From: Acetobacteraceae bacterium
Lineage (GTDB): Bacteria; Pseudomonadota; Alphaproteobacteria; Acetobacterales; Acetobacteraceae
Assembly (NCBI GenBank): GCA_027489135.1
Contig: JAIYAI010000779.1
Span: 1-12,368, forward strand
Direction: 5' to 3'
DNA: 12,368 nucleotides
The notes under the pieces are model-generated. The model made no database searches. It was given only the letters and a program-made list of their open reading frames with translations, and had not been told where the DNA came from. The position numbers and the translations under genes were made by a program. Below, in pieces: positions 1-6,298 of this stretch (its first letter is position 1; each line of letters starts with the position of its first letter).

Positions 1-839
1 ACGCCGGCGAGGAGAAGAACGACCCGGCGCTGGCCGCAGGCCTGGCGAAGCTCGCTGACCTCTTCGACAACGACGCCTTCTCCGCCGCCCATCGCGCGCA
101 TGCCAGCACGGAGGGCGTCGCCCATTTGCTGCCCGCCCATGCCGGCCGCCTGATGCAGGCGGAGCTGGAGGCGCTCGATGCGGCGCTGGGCACGCCGTCG
201 CGCCCGGTGGTCGCCATCGTCGGCGGTTCGAAGGTGAGCACCAAGCTCGACCTGCTGGGCAACCTCTGCTCCAAGGTCGAGGTGCTGGTGATCGGCGGCG
301 CCATGGCCAACACCTTCCTCGCCGCCCAGGGCGTCGCCGTCGGCAAGTCCCTGCAGGAGGCCGAGATGCACGACACGGCCCGGCAGATCCTGGAGCAGGC
401 CAAGGCCGCGCGCTGCGAGATCCTGCTGCCCACCGACCTCGTCATCGCCGGCTCGCTCGCGCCCAACGTCGCCACCCGCACCGTCACGGTCGAGGCCGGG
501 GTACCCGACGCCGCCATGGCGCTCGATGTGGGACCGGAGACGGTGGCCGCCATCGAGGCGCGCCTCCGCCAGGCCAGCACCCTGGTCTGGAACGGTCCCC
601 TCGGCGCCTTCGAGACGCCGCCCTTCGACCAGGCCACGGTGGCCCTGGCGGAGAGCGTGGCGGGCCTGACCCAGTCCGCCGGCCTCAAGTCCATCGCCGG
701 CGGCGGCGATACGGTCTCGGCGCTGCGCCATGCCGGCGTGCTGGACCGCATGACCTATGTCTCGACCGCGGGCGGCGCCTTCCTGGAATGGCTGGAGGGC
801 AAGACCCTGCCCGGCGTCGCGGCGCTGGCGGTGGAATAG
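1..839 (+). CDS. pgk: Phosphoglycerate kinase, C-terminal part (5' end outside window)
   Basis: This is the cytosolic glycolytic and Calvin-cycle enzyme that transfers phosphate between 1,3-bisphosphoglycerate and ADP. The reading frame is open from base 3 and ends at TAG 837-839, giving 278 visible residues of a family usually near 395, so about 115 N-terminal residues are missing. Visible hallmarks in order are an EEKND stretch and NDAFSAAHRAHAST at the left edge, VAIVGGSKVSTK at the start of the nucleotide-binding domain, VWNGPLGAFE, GGGDTVSAL in the C-terminal nucleotide-binding lobe, and the terminal STAGGAFLEWLEGK motif. The phrase DLFDNDAF replaces the more usual YVNDAF; this looks like ordinary divergence. 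A 7-bp hairpin follows the stop. Identification is firm, and the left end is truncated only by the window. Confidence 0.97.
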   Translation, partial: AGEEKNDPALAAGLAKLADLFDNDAFSAAHRAHASTEGVAHLLPAHAGRLMQAELEALDAALGTPSRPVVAIVGGSKVSTKLDLLGNLCSKVEVLVIGGAMANTFLAAQGVAVGKSLQEAEMHDTARQILEQAKAARCEILLPTDLVIAGSLAPNVATRTVTVEAGVPDAAMALDVGPETVAAIEARLRQASTLVWNGPLGAFETPPFDQATVALAESVAGLTQSAGLKSIAGGGDTVSALRHAGVLDRMTYVSTAGGAFLEWLEGKTLPGVAALAVE

Positions 840-851
840 CCCTCCGGCAAG

Positions 852-870
852 GGTCGCCCGCGCGGCGACC
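852..870 (+). terminator. GC-rich hairpin after pgk
   Basis: GGTCGCC (852-858) and GGCGACC (864-870) form a perfect 7-bp stem with a 5-nt loop, 13 nt after the pgk stop codon. No U-tract follows, so it is at best a weak or Rho-assisted terminator. The position supports a role at the pgk 3' end; the function is inferred. Confidence 0.4.
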
Positions 871-962
871 AAACATGACTGGAAGGTTAACGGTATCCTG
901 TCGCACCTTGCGGCATGCGGATCCGTCCCTCGCGCTTTACCGGTGATTTACGCCTGCGTGGC

Positions 963-1214
963 ATGGTGCTGCGCATGATCACGCTGAACTCGCTCAGCGC
1001 CTTCGCGCAGGAAATCACGCGCCGCCCCGCCATCGAGCCGCCGCGGGGCGTGATGGACGGCGTCACGTCGGTGAACGCGCCGGCAGGGCGCTCCTCCAGC
1101 CCCCGATCGGGCGGAGATACGGCGCCGTCGCAGCGCACGCTGGACGCCGCGCCGAGCGGCCCCGCCCCGCCCCGGCCCCTGCCCCGCGGCTCTCTCCTCG
1201 ATCTTCGCGTATAG
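963..1214 (+). CDS. Small hypothetical protein (83 aa)
   Basis: No family is recognised. From ATG 963 the frame runs to TAG 1212-1214, and nearly every codon ends in G or C, as in the confident genes of this window. Codons upstream of 963, back to an ATG at 915, are less biased, so the start is placed at 963; ATG 975 is also possible. The product begins MVLRMITLNSLSAFAQEI and continues with a basic stretch and PAIEPPRGV. A Ser/Pro-rich low-complexity middle follows, then a compact tail with PRPLPRG and SLLDLRV. There is no signal peptide, membrane segment or cysteine pair. No clear Shine-Dalgarno sequence precedes it. A minus-strand frame also stays open here but has poorer composition. The gene is probable rather than certain. 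Confidence 0.5.
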   Translation: MVLRMITLNSLSAFAQEITRRPAIEPPRGVMDGVTSVNAPAGRSSSPRSGGDTAPSQRTLDAAPSGPAPPRPLPRGSLLDLRV

Positions 1215-1325
1215 CCAGGGCCTTACAAACCCGAGTGTGACCTTTCTGCGAGGGTCGGCGCGCAAACACCCGTACCCACGCAGGCAAGGCTTGCGGCCGA
1301 GTCGCGCCCCGCGCACCCTCGGCCC

Positions 1326-1886
1326 ATGCCCGATTTCGTCCGCCGCATCCCGGAGGGCGACGACCGCGAACGCCTGACCTGCGCCGATTGCGGCTTCGTC
1401 GCCTACGAGAACCCCAAGATCATCGTCGGCAGCGTGGTGGCCGTTGGCGACCAGGTCCTGCTGTGCCGGCGCGCCATCGAACCTCGCCGCGGCTTCTGGA
1501 CCCTCCCCGCCGGCTACATGGAACTCGCCGAGACGGTGGAGGAAGGCGCCCGCCGCGAGGCCTGGGAGGAAGCGCGCGCCCGCATTGCGATCGAGGGCGT
1601 CCTCGCTATCTATTCCATCGCACGCATTGGCCAGGTGCAGGTCATCTTCCGCGCCGGCCTCGCCGAACCTGGCTTCGAACCCGGCCCCGAAAGCCTCGAT
1701 GTCCGCCTCTTCGACTGGGAGGAGATCCCATGGGACGATCTCGCCTTCCCCTCGGTGCACTGGTCGCTGCGTGCCTGGCGCGCATCGGCCGGGGCGCCGC
1801 TCGGGGCGCCGGCGACCAACCCGCCGGAGGATGCGCGCGGGACGACGCCGCCAGCACCCGGGACCACCCCCGGGGTTGCGCTGTGA
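1326..1886 (+). CDS. Nudix hydrolase with half zinc ribbon
   Basis: This is a cytosolic hydrolase of nucleoside diphosphates linked to another moiety, with ADP-ribose- or NADH-type substrates most likely. The 186-residue protein opens with RRIPEGDDRERLTCADCGF, the second half of the small zinc ribbon that precedes the Nudix fold in NADH-pyrophosphatase-like proteins. Only one CxxC pair (C19, C22) is present, and translating upstream in frame finds no missing pair. The Nudix box is G63-x5-E69-x7-R77-E78-A-W-E81-E82, which keeps the metal-binding glutamates. The usual glycine after EEx is Arg84. The last 40 residues are Pro/Ala-rich and look disordered. The stop overlaps the GTG of the next gene by 4 nt (GTGA, 1883-1886), indicating translational coupling. 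The exact substrate cannot be read from sequence. Confidence 0.9.
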   Translation: MPDFVRRIPEGDDRERLTCADCGFVAYENPKIIVGSVVAVGDQVLLCRRAIEPRRGFWTLPAGYMELAETVEEGARREAWEEARARIAIEGVLAIYSIARIGQVQVIFRAGLAEPGFEPGPESLDVRLFDWEEIPWDDLAFPSVHWSLRAWRASAGAPLGAPATNPPEDARGTTPPAPGTTPGVAL

Positions 1887-2443
1887 CCGCCGGCCGGCGT
1901 CCTGCCGCGCTGCTGGCCCTGCTTGCGGTGATGGCCGCGGCCAGCGCCCGCGCCGAGGACGTGCCCGCCCCACCCCAGGCCATCGCCGCGCTCACGACGC
2001 CGGCGGCGGAGGCCACCCCGCCCCCCCCGCGCAGCACCGCGATCCAGGTCCCGGCGAGCCCGCAGCCGCAGGCACCGGAAGCACCGCCCGCCGCGGCGCA
2101 GGGGACGCCCTCCTCCGGCGGATCGGCCGCCGCGGCCGAGGCGCCGGCCGCAGCCCCGCGCCCCCGTCCGCGTCGCCGCGTGGTCCGCCGCCCGCCGCCT
2201 GAGCCGGTGGGCCCGCCGGCCGAGGCCCGCGCACCGCAATTCGACCCCGCGCCGGTGCCGAACCGCAGCCTAGAAGGTCCGCGTATCGCCGCCCCGGCGG
2301 AACGGCCCAGCTTCGGCCCCAGCATCATCCACCGCGCCCTGCCCAACACCGGCGCGGCGCGCGAGGGCGCGCGCAACTACGACGAGGAACGGCTGTTCTT
2401 TCCCGCCCCGGGCGCACGGCTGACGGTGCCCTTCTCCTACTAG
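1883..2443 (+). CDS. Secreted Pro/Ala-rich protein of unknown function
   Basis: No family is recognised. The GTG at 1883 overlaps the Nudix stop and opens a good signal peptide: two arginines (R5, R6), a Leu/Ala-rich core at residues 8-20, and an Ala-Arg-Ala cleavage site at residues 22-24 before Glu-Asp. The mature part (about 162 residues) starts with a long Ala/Pro-rich linker, then an arginine-rich patch (RPRPRRRVVRR), then a less biased C-terminal 60 residues. That tail contains RIAAPAERPSFGP, IIHRALPNTG and a final LFFPAPGARLTVPFSY. The layout suggests an exported protein with a flexible spacer and a short conserved C-terminal module, probably periplasmic or envelope-associated. The frame stays open far upstream across the Nudix gene, but only the stretch from 1883 makes a sensible protein. 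The 4-nt overlap suggests it is translated with the Nudix gene, though no functional link is obvious. Confidence 0.72.
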   Translation: MTAGRRPAALLALLAVMAAASARAEDVPAPPQAIAALTTPAAEATPPPPRSTAIQVPASPQPQAPEAPPAAAQGTPSSGGSAAAAEAPAAAPRPRPRRRVVRRPPPEPVGPPAEARAPQFDPAPVPNRSLEGPRIAAPAERPSFGPSIIHRALPNTGAAREGARNYDEERLFFPAPGARLTVPFSY

Positions 2444-3179
2444 TGTGCCCCCCGCGAACGGAGCGGATCAGCAGGCCACTGAAACCATGCGCCGGTGTCC
2501 CGATACCGGGGCCCCCAGGCAGCTTGTCCCGAAGGCGATGGCGCGCTGGCCAGCCGCGAGGACGTGATCGGCGCGGCCTGTCCCCGCGAAGGGCTTCGGC
2601 TTGATGTTGCAGGCGCCGATGCAGGCCTTGATGGCAGCATCGCGTTCCATGAACCTCCGCACCCGATCTGACCGTCATCGGGCTGGGGCGTCAGGCGTCC
2701 GGTGATGGCGGGGCGCAGGTGCCCCGGCACGATCTTCACGCGACGGTCGGGGCGAGTGGGCGCCCGGTGTCGGCCGGCCCGGCAGGCCGCACCGCCGCCA
2801 GCACGCTGTCCTTGTCCACGTCGAGCCCGGGGCAGCGCAGGGAGGGAAGCGCCACCCTCCCCTCCTGTCCCGCCGCCAGCGGAGAAGGTCGAAGGGCGAC
2901 ATCCGGCTCACGTTCACGCTGACCGTCACCGGTCGGCGCCAAGGTCGTGCCCTGGAAAGCCCTGCATCCGGAACAGCGTGTCTCGCCCGGACACTGCGCG
3001 CCCGGGCATCGCGGCGCATGGCGCAGGCGGGGGGCTCCGGGCCTTCCGGGTCCAACCAAACCGCGGCCTCTGGCCCACCATGCCCGCGCCGACCTCGCCA
3101 GCAGCGGGCCAACCGTGCCACGATCTCGTCCCTGGCGCCTCGGCCCGGTCCATCCACCGGGCCGCTGGCATCACCGCGC
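2444..3179. other. Gene-poor stretch between two genes
   Basis: About 735 bp separate the secreted protein from the convergently oriented deacetylase. Frames open on both strands here are Arg/Pro/Ala-rich shadows with mixed codon-end composition. The one candidate that looks coding is the small minus-strand frame at 2468-2650, listed separately. A short minus-strand phrase, GLDVDKDSVLAAVR, near 2795-2840 faintly resembles the N-terminus of IS110-type transposases, but it meets a stop at 2736 and nothing after it fits. The stretch may be decayed gene or insertion remnants, but the sequence does not prove this. Confidence 0.5.
2468..2650 (-). CDS. Possible small protein (60 aa), low confidence
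   Basis: No family is recognised. A minus-strand ATG at 2650 is preceded by GGAGG only 3 nt away, a Shine-Dalgarno-like sequence with short spacing. The first 45 codons are strongly G/C-ending and give a plausible peptide (MERDAAIKACIGACNIKPKP, then ADHVLAAGQRAIAFG). It has three cysteines in the first 45 residues and no signal or membrane segment. The last 15 residues look random, so it could be a truncated remnant of a longer gene. It is convergent with the secreted protein upstream and would lie downstream of the deacetylase on the same strand. Confidence 0.3.
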   Translation of the reverse strand: MERDAAIKACIGACNIKPKPFAGTGRADHVLAAGQRAIAFGTSCLGAPVSGHRRMVSVAC

Positions 3180-4106
3180 TCAGCCGGGCGGATGCTCCCG
3201 CCACCAGTGCCGCGCGATATCGGCCCGCCGGCACACCCAGGCGTCGCGCTGCCGCGCCACGTGGTCGAGGAAGCGCTCCAGCGCCGCCGCGCGGCCGGGG
3301 CGGCCGATGACGCGGCAATGCAGCCCGACCGACATCATCTTGGGCGCCCCCGCCGCGCCTTCCTTCATCAGCATGTCGAAGGCGCCGCGGCAGTGCTCTT
3401 CCCAGGCGGAGGGCGCGCCGAAGCCGGGCGGCACGGCGAACTTCATGTCGTTGTTGTCGAGCGTGTAGGGGATGATGAGCTGCGGCTTTCCCGCGACCTG
3501 CACGTAGTAGGGCAGGTCGTCGGCATAGCTGTCGCTGTCGTAGAGGAAGCCGCCATGCTCCGCGACCAGGCGACGCGTGCGCATGCTGATGCGGCCGGTG
3601 TACCAGCCCACCGGGCGCGTGCCGGTCGTCTGCTCGATGACCGCGACGCATTTCGCGATCTCGGCGCGCTCCACCGCCTCCGGCACACTGCGGTAGTCGA
3701 TCCAGCGCCAGCCATGGCTCGCCACCTCGTGCCCGGCGGCGGCGAAGGCGGGCCCCGCCTCCGGGTTCAGCTCCAGCGCGCGGCCCACGGCATAGATGGT
3801 CAGCGGCAGGTCGCGCTCCTTGAACAGCCGCAGGATGCGCCAGAGCCCCGCACGCGCGCCGTAGTCGAACTGCGTCTCGGTCGAGAGGTCACGCTCCCCC
3901 ACCCGCGGCGTGCCGCCGGGCACCTCGTGCAGGTAGATCTCGCTCGCCGCGTCGCCCTCGAGGACGGAGTTCTCCGCGCCCTCCTCGTAGTTGAGCACGA
4001 AGGACAGCGCGAGGCGGGCGCCACCGGGCCATCGCGGGTCGGGCGGGGTGGGTCCATAGCCGCGAAGGTCGCGACGGTGTTCCGTGGGATCGAGGTCATC
4101 GGCCAT
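3180..4106 (-). CDS. Polysaccharide deacetylase family protein, PuuE-type putative allantoinase
   Basis: This is a NodB-fold hydrolase of the PuuE branch, whose characterised members open the allantoin ring without needing a metal. The 308-residue protein starts at ATG 4106 (MADDLDPTEHRRDLRGYG), the usual PuuE N-terminus; the frame extends to 4208 but that extension is atypical. Signature segments are FVLNYEEGAEN at residues 36-46 (where metal-dependent relatives have a Asp-Asp motif), SHGWRWIDY at 130-138, GWYTGRIS near 167, FLYDSDSYADDLPY at 187-200, IPYTLDNND near 212, and SVGLHCRVIGRPGRA at 259-273. Length and motif order match full-length PuuE. No urate or allantoin genes lie nearby, and this branch has many paralogues in alphaproteobacteria, so the substrate may be another cyclic amide or an N-acyl compound. 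It is divergent from the protease gene across 133 bp. Confidence 0.87.
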   Translation of the reverse strand: MADDLDPTEHRRDLRGYGPTPPDPRWPGGARLALSFVLNYEEGAENSVLEGDAASEIYLHEVPGGTPRVGERDLSTETQFDYGARAGLWRILRLFKERDLPLTIYAVGRALELNPEAGPAFAAAGHEVASHGWRWIDYRSVPEAVERAEIAKCVAVIEQTTGTRPVGWYTGRISMRTRRLVAEHGGFLYDSDSYADDLPYYVQVAGKPQLIIPYTLDNNDMKFAVPPGFGAPSAWEEHCRGAFDMLMKEGAAGAPKMMSVGLHCRVIGRPGRAAALERFLDHVARQRDAWVCRRADIARHWWREHPPG

Positions 4107-4197
4107 GCGCGGATTTCGCGCCGACCTCGGCGCGCGGTCAATCGCCGGCGGTGCGGCCAGCGCGTCTTTGGACAATCTTTGCTTGACCGGATCGCGA

Positions 4198-4210
4198 GGA
4201 TGGACCATCC
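4198..4210. promoter_or_regulatory. Palindrome GGATGG-A-CCATCC upstream of protease gene
   Basis: This is a perfect 6-bp inverted repeat around a single central A, 30 nt before the protease start codon and 4 nt from a second palindrome. A TTGACC hexamer at 4183-4188 lies 17 nt before CATCCA at 4206-4211, a weak -35/-10 candidate that would overlap this site. An operator role is inferred. Confidence 0.4.
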
Positions 4211-4214
4211 AGGA

Positions 4215-4230
4215 TTGAGAAATTTCTCAA
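4215..4230. promoter_or_regulatory. AT-rich 16-bp perfect palindrome next to protease start
   Basis: TTGAGAAATTTCTCAA is a perfect 16-bp palindrome ending 9 nt before the ATG at 4240, occupying the place where a Shine-Dalgarno sequence would be expected; none is visible. It stands out as AT-rich against very GC-rich surroundings. It could be a dimeric repressor operator, or an mRNA hairpin at the ribosome entry site. Confidence 0.5.
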
Positions 4231-4239
4231 GATTACATC

Positions 4240-5658
4240 ATGGCCACAATCAATCCTGCCACCGACGGTAGCCCGACCGGCAACGTCTACGTCGATTCCC
4301 TGATCTGGGGCGGGTCCTGGACCTCCGCCCTCGGTCAGGGCGCCACGCTGGAGTACAGCATCGTCACCAGCGCCGATCTCGGCGGCCGCAACCCGACGGC
4401 CGGGGTGGGCTGGTCGCTGGCCGAGACGGCAGCCCTCCAGCAGGCGCTGGACCTCTGGGCCGCGGTCGCCGACCTGACCTTCGTCGCGGCCGCGCCGGAC
4501 ACCCCGGACACCGATCTCTCCTACCTGCTGGTCACCGACCGGGTCATGACGCGGCTGACGCGGGAAGGCGTGCTCGGCTTCCATGAGGTGCCCGACGGGA
4601 CGGAGCCGCGGCCCCTCTCCGGCGTCCTCAACCAGGGCGGAAAGGGGTGGACCGAGGCCGGGCTCGCGCTCGGCGGCTACGGCTTCGTCACCCTCGTGCA
4701 TGAGATCGGCCACGGTCTCGGCCTTGCGCACCCGCATGACGGCGGTGGCGACGGGGAGACCTTCCCGGGTGTCGGCAATTCCGGCGACACCGGCAGGTAC
4801 GAGTTGAACCAGGGCATCTGGACCGTGATGTCCTACATCGACGGGTGGGAGACTCAGTATCCCAGCCATGCGGAGCTCGGCTTCGGCTGGCAGGCCACGC
4901 CCATGGCCTTCGATATCGCCGCCATCCAGGTGATCTACGGCGCCAACACAAGCCACCGTGCCGGCGACGACACCTACGACCTGCCCGTCGCCAACGGCCC
5001 GGGCAGCTTCTGGTCCTGCATCTGGGACGCCGGGGGCACGGACGGGCTCAGCGCGGCGGATGCCCTGGGCGACGCCATCCTCGACCTGCGCGACGCGCCG
5101 CTCACCGGCCGGAATGCCGGCGGCTACGTCTCCTTCGTGGCCGGGGTGGTCGGCGGCGTGACCATCGCCAACGGCGTGGTGATCGAGACCGCGATCGGCG
5201 GTGCCGGCAATGACGTCATCACCGGCAACGCGGCGGCGAATACGCTGCACGGCGGCAGCGGCGCCGACAGTATCGCCGGCGGCAAGGGCGCCGATACCAT
5301 CGACGGCGACGCGGGGGCCGACGTGCTGACCGGCGGCGGCGGCCGCGACAGCTTCCTGCTCGACGTCCTGCCGCCGGACAGGACGGCGATCGACCGAATC
5401 ACCGATTTCGCCGTGGGCACGGACCTGATCTTGCTCGACCAGGCCGTCTTCACCGGCCTCGGCGGCACGGGTACCCTGGCCGCCGGCGCCTTCGCCCTCG
5501 GCCGCCGGGCCCTGGAGGCCGATGACCGCGTCCTTTACGATGCCGCGAAGGGCCTGTTGCGCTGGGATGCCGACGGCGTCGGCGGTGCCGGCGCGCTGCT
5601 CATCGCCGATATCGGCGCGGGCCTTGCGGTCGACGCTGCCAGCTTCTGGATCATCTGA
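4240..5658 (+). CDS. Serralysin-like M10 metalloprotease with RTX repeats
   Basis: This is a predicted extracellular zinc endopeptidase exported by a type I secretion system. The 472-residue protein begins directly with VDSLIWGGSW near residue 18, typical of M10 serralysin-like proteins without a long propeptide or Sec signal. The zinc site is HEIGHGLGLAH with H154, E155, H158 and H164; the Met-turn is VMSYID with M197. Residues 319-370 hold about six glycine-rich nonapeptides (GGAGNDVIT, GNAAANTLH, GGSGADSIA, GGKGADTID and relatives) that should bind calcium as a beta-roll. The C-terminal 90 residues form the usual M10/RTX cap, with DFAVGTDLILLD and LRWDADG, ending in hydrophobic FWII, which suits a type I secretion signal. 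No ABC exporter genes are in the window. Two palindromes sit just upstream, no Shine-Dalgarno is visible, and a putative lipoprotein follows after 21 nt. Confidence 0.93.
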   Translation: MATINPATDGSPTGNVYVDSLIWGGSWTSALGQGATLEYSIVTSADLGGRNPTAGVGWSLAETAALQQALDLWAAVADLTFVAAAPDTPDTDLSYLLVTDRVMTRLTREGVLGFHEVPDGTEPRPLSGVLNQGGKGWTEAGLALGGYGFVTLVHEIGHGLGLAHPHDGGGDGETFPGVGNSGDTGRYELNQGIWTVMSYIDGWETQYPSHAELGFGWQATPMAFDIAAIQVIYGANTSHRAGDDTYDLPVANGPGSFWSCIWDAGGTDGLSAADALGDAILDLRDAPLTGRNAGGYVSFVAGVVGGVTIANGVVIETAIGGAGNDVITGNAAANTLHGGSGADSIAGGKGADTIDGDAGADVLTGGGGRDSFLLDVLPPDRTAIDRITDFAVGTDLILLDQAVFTGLGGTGTLAAGAFALGRRALEADDRVLYDAAKGLLRWDADGVGGAGALLIADIGAGLAVDAASFWII

Positions 5659-5679
5659 CGCGTGAAGGATCGCCATCCC

Positions 5680-6153
5680 ATGCCCGATTTCTCCCGCCGC
5701 GGCCTCCTCGGTTTCGCCACGCTCGCGCCCGCGACCCTGCTCGCCGCCTGCACCGGCGATGTCCAGGTCGGGCCCGAGGCGATCCGCGGCAAGCGCCCCG
5801 ACGGCTTCGTCGAGATGCGCATGGTCCAGGCCGCCTATATCGGCAGCGGCAATCTCGGCCGCGGCGAGTTGCGCTTCCATGGCCGCAGCCACGCCTTCAC
5901 CGTCGGCGGCGGTGGCATCGGCGGCATCGGCGCCTCCACGGTGGAAGCCGAGGGCGATGTCTACGACCTCCGCTCGCTCGACCGCTTTCCCGGCGCCTAT
6001 GCCCAGGCGCGCTACGGCTTCGCGGTGGGCCAGGCCAGCGCCGGCGAGCTCTGGCTGCAGAACGAGGCGGGGGTGATCATGCGCCTCAAGGCGAAGCGCA
6101 CCGGCCTGATGCTGAGCCTCGGCGCCGACGCCATCGTCATCTCGATGGCATGA
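5680..6153 (+). CDS. Putative twin-arginine lipoprotein, unknown family
   Basis: This 157-residue protein is predicted to be exported and lipidated. ATG 5680 is preceded by GAAGGA with 10-nt spacing; an in-frame GTG at 5662 is less likely. The N-terminus MPDFSRRGLLGF carries a twin-arginine motif (SRRGLLG), a hydrophobic stretch, and a lipobox LAAC with Cys24. The mature part has a glycine-rich segment (VGGGGIGGIGAS, residues 75-86), then VEAEGDVYDL, FPGAYAQARYGFAVG, SAGELWLQNEAGV and a hydrophobic end LMLSLGADAIVISM. It reads like a compact all-beta domain seen in uncharacterised alpha- and betaproteobacterial proteins; I cannot name the family. It starts 21 nt after the protease stop and is probably co-transcribed. 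Some serralysin genes have a periplasmic inhibitor gene next door, but this protein shows no motif I recognise from those inhibitors. Confidence 0.8.
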   Translation: MPDFSRRGLLGFATLAPATLLAACTGDVQVGPEAIRGKRPDGFVEMRMVQAAYIGSGNLGRGELRFHGRSHAFTVGGGGIGGIGASTVEAEGDVYDLRSLDRFPGAYAQARYGFAVGQASAGELWLQNEAGVIMRLKAKRTGLMLSLGADAIVISMA

Positions 6154-6165
6154 CCGGGCCGCGGT

Positions 6166-6179
6166 TCGCCGCGCGGCGA
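6166..6179. repeat. 14-bp GC palindrome after the lipoprotein stop
   Basis: TCGCCGCGCGGCGA is a perfect palindrome 12 nt after the lipoprotein stop codon, between converging genes. As RNA it would fold with essentially no loop, so at most a shorter hairpin forms. It may contribute to transcription ending; no U-tract follows. Confidence 0.3.
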
Positions 6180-6208
6180 GCGGGTCAATCGCACGCCAGG
6201 AGCACGAT

Positions 6209-6239
6209 GGGCGCCTGGAGAGATAGACATTTGGCGCCC
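6209..6239. terminator. Inverted repeat between convergent genes, possible bidirectional terminator
   Basis: GGGCGCC (6209-6215) and GGCGCCC (6233-6239) pair perfectly over 7 bp with a 17-nt AT-richer loop. It lies in the 145-bp gap between the converging lipoprotein and alpha/beta hydrolase genes, where a terminator serving both strands is expected. The long loop and missing U-tract make this tentative. Confidence 0.35.
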
Positions 6240-6298
6240 TTGGCGTTGAAGGCTTCCGGGCCGTCGCCGGCAGCGTCACACGGCACGCCCCACGGGGC

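Noticed and set aside
948..1973. 341-codon minus-strand open frame across the small gene and the Nudix gene
   Set aside because: Its composition is low-complexity Arg/Gly/Ala and it is antisense to a Nudix gene with an intact catalytic box.
2739..2838. Minus-strand phrase GLDVDKDSVLAAVR resembling the N-terminus of IS110-type transposases
   Set aside because: The likeness covers about 14 residues only, the frame stops at 2736, and no DEDD or later transposase motif or terminal repeats were found.
4183..4211. TTGACC and CATCCA at 17-nt spacing as a sigma-70 promoter for the protease gene
   Set aside because: The -10 match is poor and overlaps a palindrome, so I mention it only as a weak candidate and do not annotate it separately.
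5200..5350. Short glycine-rich DNA repeats that might be taken for a tandem repeat or CRISPR-like array
   Set aside because: They are the 27-nt codon pattern of RTX nonapeptides inside a coding sequence, with no identical repeats or spacers.
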